Shown piece by piece: positions 47,982 to 61,600 of a stretch of DNA of 64,000 bases (positions are counted from its first letter, which is position 1; each line of letters starts with the position of its first letter). The DNA is from Typha latifolia (lineage: Eukaryota; Streptophyta; Magnoliopsida; Poales; Typhaceae). The notes below the pieces were generated by a model. That model saw only the letters and a list, made by a program, of their open reading frames with translations. It did not search any database and was not told the origin of the DNA. The stretch covers positions 509,209 through 573,208 of the forward strand of contig CM034100.1 in the NCBI GenBank assembly GCA_019914945.1, read 5' to 3'. A program made the position numbers and the translations under genes.

Positions 47982-49762
47982 ATGTCTGCGGGCGTCTGCG
48001 GCAAGCGCCTAGGGTTCGAGGAAATCTTCGGATCTCCGTTGCCAACCCCGTCGGCGAAGCGGCCTCGCTGCTCCCTATACGGATCCCCTGTCCGATCCTC
48101 AGATTTCGGGTTCGGATCCGAGGATAAGGTGTCCGTACTACTTCGCATGTTCCCTTCGATGGATCGGGAGGTATTGGCCTTCTCTTTGATCTCCTCTTCT
48201 CCTCGTTGATCGAGATTATTGATGTTATGCTTCATGGTTTAATCAAGTAATATGCGTTTAGATCTTGCTGATATAGAAGAAAGCAATGGGAAAGGAATGA
48301 CACGTTCTTTCATATAATTTTGTGAATGGGATAGTTTAGAAATGAAAGAGATTGAATGTTTGTGCCTTTTAGTATATGTAGCTAAATGTTTTCTCTTCTT
48401 AGCGTGATGGCAGAAAGAGATGGTATTAACTTCATGCGAGTAAGATATCCTGTAAGGTGGTTGTTTGTTTAGCTTATGGAAATAGCAAGTTTTGATGAAT
48501 TTAATTAGAATTTATCGTGACGATATAGACTGCTGAAGCCAAGAGTTATCTTATATGGTAGAAGCTGCAGTTCTAGATCTATGCAGTTCCTTATAATTGT
48601 CTATAGCAGTTTGTTGGCTTGACCTTTTAAACAAGGTTTGTCATGTGTCAATAATATAATCAAATTATCCTTTTTAATTATAAATTTCAATATTCAGTTT
48701 TTTTTTTTTTTTTTTTTTTTTGGTTCCTTACTGATAGCTAATGATATTTGAAACTATTGGATAGGTTGTGGAAACTGTTCTAAATAGTCATGATCACAAA
48801 ATTGATGACGCCATTAAGAGTCTTCATGCTTTGTGCCTCGGTGATGCTTCTGCCAGAAGTGAGTCAGCAGGTCTCAACACGTCACTCTTATCAAATGGCA
48901 ACATTACTGAAGGTTAGGAAACGGAACTTTGACCTCCTTCCTGGGCAGGACATCGAATTGTGTATGTTTGATAATCCCTATTTATCTCTTTATCTGTCAT
49001 CATGTGCTAGGTGCGATGAACTTGCAAATATCTGAAGAGCATGCTGAAGGGATTCGTAGTCAGAATGCAGATACAGAATGTAGGCCGCGCCCTGATAGGT
49101 CTTCTTGGGTCGATATGTTTGTGCAAGAAATGGTGAATGCCTCAGATTGGGATGATGTTAGAGGTCGTGCTATGAAATTCTTGGAGGCATTTGAAAGAAA
49201 TGCAGCTGCAGGTACCACATCATTGGTGGAGGTAAATGTGAACTTTGTGCTTATTTGCGTGTAAGCACGCTATTCCTGTGTCTTAGACGAGTTCTCATCT
49301 CTCATTTTGTTGATTATCGACTAGGAGGAGATGAATGCTCTCAAAGAACAGTTGCAGTGTTTGTTGAGGGACAATCAAATTCTGAGGAGAGCTGTTTCTA
49401 TTCAGCATGAACAAACTTTGCAGCATGAGGACAAGCTAAAGGAGATGCAACAATTGAAGCTTATTATAGGCCAATACCAAGAGCAGATCCGGACTTTAGA
49501 GGTAATTAAGAGCAACTTCTACTTATGTTTCTTTGGAAGTCTTAGCCATGTTCTAAACTAAATCCTCTTTGAAAAACTTGGATTATCTGCCGCTGTCTTC
49601 TGTTAGGAAGATGTAATGTTGAGGGATGCTTCATCCCAATTGTTTATCTCCTTTTTGCTCCCTCTTCTTTTGCAGCTTAACAATTATACATTGAAGGTCC
49701 ATCTACAAAGAGCACAAGAAGCTGATTCCATTCCAAGTCGCTTCCACCCAGATATCTTTTAG
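47982..49762 (+). CDS. CUE-domain protein with C-terminal coiled coil
   Basis: Five exons (47982-48170, 48765-48912, 49011-49231, 49325-49501, 49676-49762) give 273 residues. After a proline-rich start (FEEIFGSPLPTPSAKRPR) comes a CUE-like domain at about 46-90 (VLLRMFPSMDREVVETVLN, DDAIKSLHAL), a three-helix fold that binds ubiquitin. A second conserved block, SSWVDMFVQEMVNASDWDDV, lies near 145, and residues about 185-260 form a heptad-rich coiled coil (MNALKEQLQCLLRDNQIL, LKLIIGQYQEQIRTLELNN). The end is SRFHPDIF. Plant homologues are annotated only as CUE or ubiquitin-system components; the substrate is unknown. Confidence 0.88.
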
Positions 49763-51105
49763 GAATCCCACTTCTCAAATATGTATTTATTTCATGTTGA
49801 GATATAAATGGAACCTAAAATTACGTTTACTATGAGAGAGCTCCGTGATTGCTGATCGCCATTACCTCGGGATATGATGTATCTGCAACATCCATCTATT
49901 GTTCTATTGTGCGAGTTCAACTGGTGCCTGAGGTATATGAAGAGAGCTAGGATCAGTGATTTACCTAATATTGCAGTAGAAGATTTCGACTTGTTTACAA
50001 GCAGTTTGTTGCCACTTCCTTTTATAATATTTGTTTGTATGTTCATTTTACTAGTCACCAGGCACATCAAATGCACTTATAGATGGAAATTTGTGGAAGG
50101 TTTTGAGGCTTGTGTTGAGAATTGACTAAAGGCATCATATAAGATGATTGCCCTTGTTCTTATTCCATGAGGTGGGTTATACCTATCAACCATGTGGCTA
50201 TGGTTAATATCTCTTTGATTTGAACAACTATATCTGGAAATATTCATTGATCCTTGTTTAAAATTAAGAATCTTGGCCAGTTTTCTAATACAATGGAGAT
50301 GGATGGCTCAACTAATGTCTCACATGAAATACAAATGCATGATAAGAACATGGGAGAAGATTTCCATACAAATAAAAACTCAAAACCACAACTTGCTTAA
50401 ATCGAAATTGTTGTCTCTACTCTAATTCATATTGGAGTAGTAACTGCTGGTTTCAATCCCACGGCCTCAGCATTAGGATGAACCACACGTGGCATCAGCG
50501 GGGCCGTTCAATCTGTATTGATAGGGTCCAAACTTATTAAAAAGATCCGAATCCATTAACATCCAGGGGTATTATCGTCATATGACGTAAACACATGATA
50601 CCAAACACCTGTGTTTCGTAAACCGTTTCAGCCGCGATACGTTGCCAAGTGCAGATGAATCCAAGGCGCATTTAGAAACGGACTACGAAATCCTTCACTT
50701 CCTTAATCCAAATCACAAAACCACTACTAAACCCTTCTAGAATTCTTCATTCTTCTTCCCCTCCCCTCCTTCGAGGTAAATTTTCTTTTAATTTTTCTTT
50801 ACGGTAAGCTTTTTTAAACTCGGATCTGGATTCCAGATCCCGAAAAGATCGTTGGTATATAGCTCTCGATCCCTTTGCCTGAATTCGAAGCGTTACATCT
50901 GGTCTTGAGTATAATTTTGAGTTTTTTTAAAATAAAATCGGTTGGTACGAGGCGGTTGGATCTGTGTGAGATCTTGTATCTATAAAACATAGCTCCGGGT
51001 CGAGTAATATCTGTGAACTTAAATTTTTGATATAACTTTTACGAATTCTTTGAAGAGAGATTGAAAGCTTTGTGCAGATCAGGTGTTTGAGTGGAGATCT
51101 GAGCA
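49763..51105. other. Intergenic region and UXS leader
   Basis: CUE gene 3' flank followed by the UXS promoter. A leader intron is likely at 50776-51077 (GAG/GTAAAT donor, TGTGCAG acceptor), leaving a short leader just before the ATG. No coding signal. Confidence 0.55.
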
Positions 51106-54100
51106 ATGGCAAAAGAGTCCACAAATGTAGAGCAGCAGACGATCACAAGGCCACCTCCCACCCCATCTCCTCTTCGGTTCTCCAAATTTTTTCAGGTAAT
51201 TTTGCTTCCTCCCTTCTCAGATCGCTCGCATTATTACAAAATTTATTAGATGTTTGATTTTTTTTTTCTTGCATGCTGAATGGCATTCTTTTTTTCTAAT
51301 TTTGTAGCACGTTTGAGGATCTTATAGATTTGTCTCTGATTTTAACGTGCTTTGATTTCTGATATCTCATCTCGTTTGCTTTGGATACGTATTCTTTGAG
51401 TTGGTGTGATCTAGATTTTTGACAGGCCAATATGCGAATCTTGGTTTCTGGGGGAGCTGGATTCATTGGTTCCCATTTGGTGGACAAGCTGATGGAAAAT
51501 GAAAAGAATGAGGTACTAAACAATAGCCTGAATTCTTGAATGAGTGTGAATGTGTGAGCTGCATTCAGACTTCAATGTAGTTCTGACCATTCACTACTAC
51601 TTTAGGACTGATGACAAATTCTTTTGGTGTTTGTTCTTTTGTCCTTTATTTAAGTGTATAAATATATCCGCAACTCTAGCATGGATCTTTGTCTGCTGTG
51701 ATCTGCTGCTCTATTTGTGATTGCGTAAAGTTGCGGTGTTAAATCTTGATTCTTTCCCATTGCACGAGTGGTGTTATATGATGCCATTGATTTATTCTCG
51801 AAATAGTGAAATTCATCATATGCTAGTTCCTTTTAATATTGCTTGCATCGTTATCATAAAAAATGCCTATTATATTTTGGAGAGTCCTTTCTAAATTTGT
51901 CTAGTGACCACTGACCAATAATTTTATATCTCTTTTATCTATTAAAAGTTACTTCAAATCTCTTACTTAATTATGCTATAACTCTCGCAACAAGGAAAAG
52001 AAAGGAAACAGATCTCTTGACGAGTCCATATTCTGTGTTTGTTTTTATTTGAAAGTCCTCTGGTTGATATTTTGCAACTATCAGTCTTTATATTTATTTT
52101 TTCCAGGTTATTGTTGTGGATAACTTTTTCACTGGCTCGAAGGACAATCTGAGAAAATGGATCGGGCATCCCAGATTTGAACTCATTCGTCATGGTAAGT
52201 TCCAGCAATTCTTTTTTTTTTAATATTGATGTTTAAGATGATATTATATCTTGCTAAGATCCAGCTTTACCCTTTGTTGGAGAGGCTTCTATACACCCAA
52301 ACAATCTTAGAAAGTTCAACTTCTCCAATTGTACCAACTTTTCTATTTGAAATGCATATTGAAGTAAAGCATTTTGTTCTACATCTTTCTCTAGATGTTA
52401 CGGAATCATTGCTGGTAGAGGTTGATCAGTTGTACATCTTTCTCTAGATGTTACGGAATCATTGCTGGTAGAGGTTGATCAAATTTATCATCTTGCTTGC
52501 CCTGCTTCTCCGATCTTCTATAAATACAACTCTGTTAAGGTGTGTTTACTCTCATTATTAGCATTATTGAGATATTTTAAAGGAAGATTATGAGCTTAGT
52601 ATTTTGAAGTGATCTTGCACTTTCTGGATAAAGTGAATTATTTATTGATAACTATATTTTTTTTATCCATTTACCGGCAGAAGGAAATTTTAAGATTTCA
52701 TATTGCAGTAATATTTCTTGATTTTTTAATTTCTGCTTTGGAGAACTCCATACTGTCAAGACATTTATGTCGCAAGTTGATAGCTAGCTCTATGAACCTT
52801 CCCTATTAGTGAGATCAAGTACTATTCATCACCTAAACCTACATATTGATACTTGCTTTGTCTAAGTGATTTTTTTTGTATAACTTGTTGATCTCAAAGT
52901 AGCTGAGCAGAAATTAGCAATCTTTCTGACCTACTCATAGATGCTCTCCTGTTTATTTATCGCCAAAAGTATATTTAGTAGTCAACGTCAAGAATTCCTT
53001 CATAGAAAGGAAAAACAAATCTTTGACAGTTTCACAGCTCATAAATTTTTTATGCACCACTGGAGCTAAGATCTTCATTTCTATTGGTAATTTTTGTTGG
53101 AACTGAAAGTGATAACTTGAACTTTAACAATATTGTAGACTATAAAGACGAATGTGATTGGCACACTAAACATGCTGGGGCTTGCAAAGAGAGTTGGAGC
53201 TAGGTAATAGCTTACCCCCTTTATTGCTTTATCTCCATCAAGGATGCTACTCTGACTCTTGCTTATTCAACTTCTTGTAGAATATTACTGACATCGACCT
53301 CAGAGGTCTATGGTGATCCTCTTGAGCATCCTCAGAAGGAAGAGTACTGGGGCAATGTTAACCCTATCGGTACAACAATTCATCTGAGTGACTGACTATA
53401 GTTTGTTCTTGGCATTTTTAGGAATAATGAATTACGTTACACACTCTCTGCTCTTGATAGCGTATAATCAGCTTAGTTCTGTGGATTATATGCTACTCTT
53501 TTCGCTGAAGCATAACCATACACCTATGATTGCCATCTTTGATTACGTACTCTTTCAGGCATAATCTTGTCCCTTTTTTTATATTTGTAATCATACATTA
53601 GTCCCGCATTGCAACTCTAATATTATAATTTTCTTATAGATAAACTTTTGTTGCATTAATAGGAAGCTTTTGGTAGTCACCACAAGTATGGCTGGTCGAG
53701 TAACCACAAGTATTTGTTTGCCACGAGACTTGGCAGTTTGTTGTTAATGCAATCTTTAACATCATTTACATTCCATTTTACTAAAGTTTATATTTTGGTA
53801 CCGAAACACAATAGAAAGTTTTACTTGATGGTCCATTATTATTTTGCTCATGCTCAAACTGTGATACGCATAATAATATCTGATATTGATCTCTCTTTAA
53901 TATTCTTTGATATGATCATTCTTGCTTGCTTTTAGGAGTTAGGAGCTGCTATGATGAGGGGAAGCGTGTGGCAGAGACTTTAATGTTTGATTATCATAGG
54001 CAGCATGGCATAGGTGAAACTTAACTACGACCTTAAAGTGAAATAAGATTCCTCTATTCAATGATTATCTTCTGCTTTGGCAGAGATCCGAATTGCTAGG

Positions 54101-55241
54101 ATCTTCAACACATATGGACCACGCATGAACATTGATGATGGACGTGTTGTTAGTAACTCATAGCTCAAGCACTGCGGTAATGCTTAGTGCATAATAAATC
54201 AGGCTGTTTCTGTACATAAACTTACTGGAGAACTACTATCATTTGCTGAAAGCTGTCTTATCTATGAATTGTTGTAATGCCAATCTTCTGCATTAACATA
54301 TTATGTAGAGGTGAATCCTTGACTGTTCAAGCACCAGGAACCCAAACCCGAAGTTTCTGCTATGTTTCTGATATGGTATGCACTTTTTTTTCCTCTCTGC
54401 TACAAATTATTTAAATCGCAAGCGGTTGTGGTTCCCTGGTGGCTGCTTCCATGTAACTCAAAATTTTCATTTTGTAGGTAAATGGTCTTATTCGGCTGAT
54501 GGAAGGGGATAACACTGGGCCAATTAATATAGGAAACCCAGGTAATTTTGAGGTTTGCCTTCATAACGATTGATTACCCTTGGTAGCTATACACCTGGTA
54601 GCTATAGTCTTTAATGAAAGAAGCAGTTCCTTATGGTTGCAGAGACTATCATGATATTTAAGCTTTTCTTTTGTATCTAGTCTTAAGAAATGGTAGCTTA
54701 TCAAATTTTCAAAAAATGTTAGTATAAAAATCTACTCTTCCTTTGTAAATATTGATTGCCATCTCTCTCATGCTGTAGGTGAATTCACTATGATGGAGCT
54801 TGCTCAGACTGTAAAGGAGGTTGGTTATTCTATATCTTCATACCAGCATTTGTAATCAGTCTATACAAGAAGAATGTCCAACAAATTTCTTGTTGCTTAA
54901 GCGAAACCATTCATGATGTCGATGACTTGTCTACCGACCAAATATTATTCTTTTGTAAAACTGTCGCTGCTAATTATAATAGCAGATCAAAGTTCAAACT
55001 GCAGAAAGGCATTATTATTTATTAGAATGATCATTTGCCTTGTTGTTAATTCCAGTTGATCGACCCAAATGTACCAGTGAAGATTGTGGAGAACACCCCT
55101 GACGATCCAAGACAGAGGAAACCCGATATCGCGAAGGCCAAAGAGCTTCTTGGATGGGAGCCCAAAGTCACTCTCCGCGAGGGTCTACCTCTGATGGAGG
55201 AGGATTTCCGACAGCGGCTCGGTGTACCTAGAAAAGCATAA
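51106..55241 (+). pseudogene. UXS: Cytosolic UDP-glucuronate decarboxylase (UDP-xylose synthase), single frameshift
   Basis: Twelve exons (51106-51195, 51426-51512, 52107-52194, 52448-52539, 53139-53203, 53281-53369, 53936-54013, 54084-54176, 54309-54375, 54478-54541, 54779-54819, 55056-55241) encode the NAD-dependent enzyme converting UDP-glucuronate to UDP-xylose for cell-wall xylan. The Rossmann motif GGAGFIGSHL, the substrate block and the catalytic YDEGK are present, and no membrane anchor precedes them, so it is the cytosolic class. In exon 8 one T is missing near 54158: the family reads SNF there but this sequence reads SNS then TAG (54161-54163). With that base the gene would have 346 residues, the normal length. 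Everything else is intact, so a sequencing error or a very young null allele are the main explanations. Confidence 0.85.
52381..52481 (+). repeat. 53-bp tandem duplication of a splice acceptor and exon start in UXS
   Basis: A segment with polypyrimidine tract, CTAG acceptor and the first 34 bases of exon 4 occurs twice, at 52381-52428 and 52434-52481, identical over 48 bp. Only the second acceptor (exon from 52448) keeps the reading frame. The first leads to a stop at 52445-52447. Confidence 0.95.
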
Positions 55242-56707
55242 GAAATGGACTCAACTCCTCATACATGCCTCACAGATCTTTCTGCTTTAATTGTTGCATC
55301 TTTGCTAGGGTATACACCTTGTATTTTATTAGCGTAAATTTGTTTTAATATAAGACGTTTTTCTGAGGTTGCTTGAATGTTGTGCCATTAATGGAGGGCG
55401 AGACTTTTTTTTTTTTTTCTGAAACATATGATTTGCACTCATCTCTACACTAGATGTCATCAGGGATTTATCCTTTTTTAAAGTCTCATAGAAAGAAAAT
55501 CCTTTAATAGTATTCTTCAAAATGCTACAGATGTGTAGGATGTCTGTCAACTGACTATTTAATTTAAACAATTAATCAATATTTTTTTATGTATTATACG
55601 TTTATCTCTACTAAATCTTATATTGGGCGTATTACATATACGAGTCTCCCTATAGTTGACATGTCAAACTAATCAATTAGATATGTTTAACATAAGATTT
55701 TCTTAGAGTAGAGGTGTGGGTGGACTATGGAGTCCAAGCTGTGAGCTGTGATGCATCCTCTCGCAATTAATACCCGTCACTTTCTATAAGTATGCCCTGT
55801 GTAGTGAACTGGCCCTGGCTCTCCTTAGCACATAGGAAGTAGAAAGGCCAGATGCGGGTCCGTCCTTCTCGGCTATATCATTTCTGAGATACTGGAATGT
55901 GACTCGGATTTTTATCTTTATCCTTTCAAACGGAGCCTTCTGCGAAAGCGTGTGCTTGAAAGAGTAGTGCTACCCAAGGCAGTGCAAAAAATGAATCCAG
56001 AAAAATAGAATAAAAAATAATTTAATCCATTATCCAGGGTTCTGTTCGAGTCCACCCAAGTAGCTCGCGTAGCTCAGAATTTCTCCTGTAGAAACTCCTC
56101 ACCTGGGCCTCACCTGCCTTATCTCTTTCAATTTTTCGTTGGTATAAATAAAATTCTCCCAAGTGCAATCAATTATACTCAATCAAACATATATCGTACC
56201 ATTGCTACGGAAAATTTTAATGAAAAAAAAAAGAAAGAAAAAGGTCACGGAATCTAATCCTTGGTCCCAGACACGTATATACTGTGGTCCGCCGATGGTC
56301 CACAGACCATCATTAGTCAATACAAAACAATCCATCCTTTGTTCTTATTTAGTAGTTTTTAATTGTTACCCGTAGCAACTGGCCTACCTTGGCTTCATAT
56401 GCCACTTGGCTCTGGAAAGCCGAAAGCGACATTGATTAGGATCGAGGAGGGAGAGGGAGAGGGAGAGGGGGAGGGGAGTGCAGCTTCCTTAAACTCACCA
56501 CACCGCCTTTATCAAAAACCTCCCCTTCCAATCGTACGGCCGAGGTAGCTTCCTTTCCGCTGGGCCCCAGTAGACTACGTTTCACGAGTTACTATCAGCC
56601 ACGTGGGACAATAAGGGCTTACGAGATTGGTATGACGTGGCTTTCGCCGAGGCGGCGGGCTACCGGCTACGCGAAGTCATATTAGAAACTAGAAAAGGAT
56701 CGAGAAA
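55242..56707. other. Intergenic region
   Basis: UXS 3' flank and ACR9-like promoter. A GGGAGA minisatellite-like run lies at 56447-56475. No gene seen. Confidence 0.6.
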
Positions 56708-59293
56708 ATGAGGAGAAGCGGATTTGAGAGAGGACGAGAGGGGAATCCGAGGAATATCCTGTCTCCCGTTTCGACCCTTTTCTCGAGGATGCCCTACGCC
56801 GCGCCAGGGGCCATCGGATCGAGATTAGACGGCGGCGGAGGGATGGGGGTGGCGAGCGAGGACGCGGTGGTGATTCAGGTGGGGAAGCGGACCGGCGAGC
56901 CGAGCATCATCACCGTCAATTGCCCCGATCAGACCGGCCTCGGGTGCGATATCTGCCGTCTGATCCTCGAGTACGGTCTCTGCATTACGCGAGGAGGTAA
57001 GTCGACGCTTCTGGATTACTCTTTTCATTTTCCCTTCTCTTTTACCGAATTATATATTTTTTTTATCGATTTATATTCCTGTGTTCTTAGCTGGGCTTTT
57101 GTGCTAAAATTCTCGTAGATGTATCAACGGATGGGCAATGGTGCTACGTCGTGTTCTGGGTTGTTCCATGCTCCGCATCGTTAAGAATCCAATGGATGAG
57201 CTTGAAGAATCGGTTGTTATCTTTGTGCCCGACTTGCTCGATTCCGTTTTACGTTGATTTGAATCGGCCGGGGATATCTCAAATGCATCTCTTAAAGTTA
57301 TTTTCCACCGATCGAAAGGGATTATTGCATGGTAATTAGCTGATGTATCTTTTTCTTCTTTCTATTTGTTTGGTTGGAAGTAAATTATGGTGCTTAGTTT
57401 GATGATAGAATTGGGAAATTTGATGCAGATGTGACTCATGTTCTTTGTGAGCTTGAGCTGTTGATACATAGAGTAAAGGTCTCGACGACACCGGATGGTA
57501 GAGTTGTCGACCTCTTTTTTATTACGGACGGCATGTGAGTTTAGTACTATTATAGCTGCAACTTTACTAATTGCATTTGTTTTCTATCATAGGATTTATT
57601 CAGTTCATCAATTCCCTGTGATAGTTTGGTGACTGTCAAATATCGAAAATATATCTTGCAATTTTCTTGTTTGTGCACTGTCGTTCCAATGATTTCTCGA
57701 TTTAGAGAAAAATCTATCTAATTTTTCCCGATTATTGGTTCAGTTTTTGTGTAAAAGATTGTTGGATTATGGGCTAATTGCCGGTAAAAGTCAGAAAGAA
57801 TTGCAAATATCTGCTACATGACTCTTATACTTCTAACTACAGGGAATTGTTGCACACTAAAAAGAGACAGGATGAGACATGTGAAAGGCTTAATGCTGCC
57901 TTAGGTACTTCTGTCAGCTGTGAGATTCTATTAGCTGAAGGTTTTAAACAGGGGTTCTCTTCTCTTCCTCCGGCAATCGCTGAAGAACTATTTAAGCTGG
58001 AGCTGTCGGAGAGCGATATTTGTTCCAAGTCGCTTAGTCCTGATATGAGAAAGCTGCAGAAGGCAAATGTTAATTTTGACAATTCATTGAGCCCTGCACA
58101 CACTCTCATCCAAATCCACTGTGTTGATCAGAAAGGCCTACTGTATGATATTTTGAGGACATTAAAGGACTGCAACATTCAGGTAGTCCCCCACATGGTT
58201 ACATCTACCACAAGACAACTTTCTACTTCACTCTTATTACTTCATGCTATTATATGCTTGATTAAGAAGATTGTTGTTGGACTGTCCTGACTTACTAGGT
58301 CATCTTATCTTTGCTGAATTATACAAAAAGAAGACAACCAGAATGGCAGATCTTTATAGATTAAACATATGAATAATGCCAGACATGGACAAGAGCATGA
58401 ACAGCTTGTGTTTGATCCAATCACAGTTTTTTTTTTCTGATAATTTTCTCTAATGTCGTGTCATGCGATAACAAGAGATGCATACTTTGTCAGTCCTACT
58501 TACTTTCCTGACAGGCCTCTCTTCGAGTTTAGTCTTCCCTGTTGTACAGGCTGGATCAATCTGCAACTTGCTAAACCTCTGCTAAGATAGGCCATGTACT
58601 TTTATTGTATATAATTTTCTTGTATTATTAAGATTTCACTACAAACGATGTACTTGGGTACTGTATGGCTCATTTACAAATTGGCATTGTCCTTAATTTA
58701 TATTGTATGTGGCCGTTCCGTAAGGCTGTTTGTCTGATGATTCCATTGTCTTATGATTTAGATAAATTATGGACGATTCTTATCGGATATGAAAGGCTTC
58801 AGAGAAGTGGACCTTTTTATTCAGCAAACTGATGGAAAAAAGATTGTAGATCCTGAGAAACAGAGCGGCCTGCGTTCTCGTCTAAGGTTGGAAATGCTCC
58901 ATCCGCTGCGCGTAATGATCATCAGTCGTGGTCCAGACACTGAACTCCTTGTGGCTAATCCAGTTGAATTGTGTGGAAAGGGTCGGCCTCGTGTATTCTA
59001 CAATGTTACGCTTGCATTGAAACTGCTTGGAATCTGCATTTTCTCAGTAAGAAACTGGCCATTATCACTAGGTTCAGCTGTTTTTATCCACATTAAAGGT
59101 CATAAGATACCAAGATGTGCTCCTTACTTATTTCTTTGTGCAGGCTGAGATTGGCCGGCAAGCGGCATCTGAGCGACAATGGGAGGTCTATAGATTTCTC
59201 TTGGATGAAAGCAGAGAATTTCCGCTAGCAAACAGCCGAGCTAATAGAAGTCAGATTGTGGATAGAGTACGAAGAACTCTAATGGGTTGGTGA
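56708..59293 (+). CDS. ACR9: ACT domain-repeat protein, ACR9-like
   Basis: Six exons (56708-56996, 57119-57331, 57429-57534, 57843-58182, 58762-59046, 59144-59293) join in phase. ACT domains usually bind amino acids; plant ACR proteins are thought to be sensors or regulators, with no enzymatic domain. Three ACT segments are visible: EPSIITVNCPDQTGLGCDIC, then LLKLFSTDRKGLLHDVTHVL, then TLIQIHCVDQKGLLYDILRT. The C-terminus (RQWEVYRFLLDESREFPLA, TLMGW) is typical of ACR9. The first in-frame ATG gives 460 residues. The family usually starts at MGV, here the ATG at 56843, which gives 415 residues and a better length match. I keep the longer span because the first ATG would be scanned first, but the 45-residue extension is doubtful. 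Confidence 0.92.
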
Positions 59294-60340
59294 ACTATAG
59301 TATAACATCAGAAAGTTGGAATGGGATTTCTGTTAGTAGGTTTTTAGCTTCCTCGAAATGCATTTCAGCTGTTTAATTTGGTTTTATGGTTCCACTCTTA
59401 AGCTGTACAGTGCTTTTAACGTCCAACAACTATTAATTCACAATCCTATTATGTGTTTCTGATAACATTTGCTTTGTTAACGAGTGATGTCATATTTTAT
59501 TCCAGTGTATATATATATTATGCATATGTGTCATCTTATCTTTGCAAGCAGCTCTCTCTGCTAGTATCCAGTCTCTCCATTGCATCACAATAGTAGACCT
59601 CTCCAATCATTACAGTTATGCTTACACTCACTATGACTTAGCTCGTTATACTTGGAGTAATCGATATTGGAATTCCCGCTGCTATCAATTGTCTGTGACA
59701 TAGAGAGGGATTGCATCCAGCTTGTCACCTAATGTGGCTCGGAGCTCTTGACGACTTCTGAGCTCGGAACTCGGCAGGATATGAAGGCTACAGGGACCGG
59801 GCCCCACCTCATAGCTTTGCTGGTCGGATCTGACGTGTCACGGCAGCAATAATTACGAAGTGGGCCCGTACCTCTCTTTTTTTTTTTCTGGCAGCTTCTT
59901 GTCGCCTCCCGATGCCGCAAATCTTTGTTAGATAACAAGTTTTTGACCACACTAAGCACTACCAAATTTTCTTTTTCGCGTATAATACGCTTTAAAGCTT
60001 AATACACAGCGTTTCAACAAAAATAATGATCAAAACAGCAATTCTTTTAAATATAAATATTTTTTCAAGTAAGTAGCCTACATAATTATCTTATAAGACT
60101 TGATAATTAAATTTTTTATATTTCACTAACTCAGATTGCGACTTATATATTGGAATTATTGTTCCCATCTGCCATTTTACTTATGTGGCGAAATATGTAC
60201 AGTTTTGTATTTAAATTTTAAGGTAAATTAAATGCTTTAATTTTTTTTCTAAAGTGAAAATAGTCAACAATTCACAATCGAGGGCGTGATAATAAAGGAT
60301 GATTACTGCTGAGTTGTCTCTAAGAAGAGACATGCTAATG
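59294..60340. other. Intergenic region after ACR9-like gene
   Basis: ACR9-like 3' flank and AT-rich DNA. No gene seen. Confidence 0.55.
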
Positions 60341-61600
60341 TTGATGGACTACTGGTCAAGTGGTGCACCGTGACACCCCCACCTACTTCTAACCACATAA
60401 ATGAAAATTCCTAAACAGATTATACCAACTAGCTTCAATTAATCGAGATAACTTGTTACATAAAAAAAAATATGACAATGGTAGCTGAAAAATATATAGC
60501 AAATACTGGTACGAAGTATCCGATTATCTAGCAAACTACCGAGTACAAATGCTCGTGCACAATAAAATGTTAAGAGATAAAATAATAATTCTAAAAATAA
60601 GTCTCTCACTTAGCCAACTATAGCAGTACTATAAATCATAAGGGGCAAAAAAATTTGAAGGCTAAAAACTTTACAAGGAAACTAGTCATTACAATAATAT
60701 AAGCTTACAAACAAAGAGCCAAGTAGATACAATGAGACTACTACTCCCCTCTTCTCCACGAGCTCGACGTTGGTGACCTCCAATGTCGATAGATCTGTGA
60801 AACCTTGTAAAAACAAAACAAAGAATAATATAAAAATGGATCACGATGATGGAAAAAGGGTCGGAGAAGAGTAGGTTTTGATGTTTACATACAATGCACG
60901 TATAATTACATATACATACATACATGGAATAAAAGAAGGGAGATTACTCCACAACAATGGAAAAGCACTTTCAACCAAATTGATCTTAAGGCAAGGTGAG
61001 AGAGTTAGCAAAATGGAATACCATGGAGAGCATGACAGTGAGGTGGGAGGACCCTAGATCGAGAAAAGGATGAGGTCATGTTAAGGACAGTGGAAAGGTG
61101 AGAAATAGGCAATAACAAAGAGGATGACTACTAAGAGAGACCAATAAGAGAAGTGCGAGGGGGATTACAAGAGAGATAGACAATAGAACAATAAACTAGA
61201 GGTTGGTGGAGGAAGAGAGGGAGGGGGAGAAGAATAGAGATGGGAAAATGTTCTTCAAGGAGAAGGTTGGGAAGAGCTACCGACTACGGGAAAAACTCTA
61301 AGTGAGGGGAGAAAGGCTATATCAACTATAATAAAATCTTCTACTAGAGGCTGAAGAGAAATTGCACGAATGCTTTTTATTTCTATATATCATGAAAATT
61401 TTCTATATCAAAGAATGGAGATGATGTCTACACAATAAATCAAATGAAAGCCTATTAGGGTTTTAACATGTATACTTCTCAAAACATATATTATTTACAT
61501 AGATATTTACCTGATTATTTTTAAATTAATTCTAAATAATTTAATTAAAAAGGATAAGAATACCTCCACCAAGAGAAATTTATCAAGAAAAAGAATGACG
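60341..61600. other. Possible worn transposable-element DNA
   Basis: It begins near CCGTGACACCCCCACCTAC, reminiscent of plant LTR starts, followed by A-rich sequence and then about 350 bp of strongly purine-rich DNA (60950-61320). No open frame, paired repeat or protein motif was found, so this is only a weak suggestion. Confidence 0.2.
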
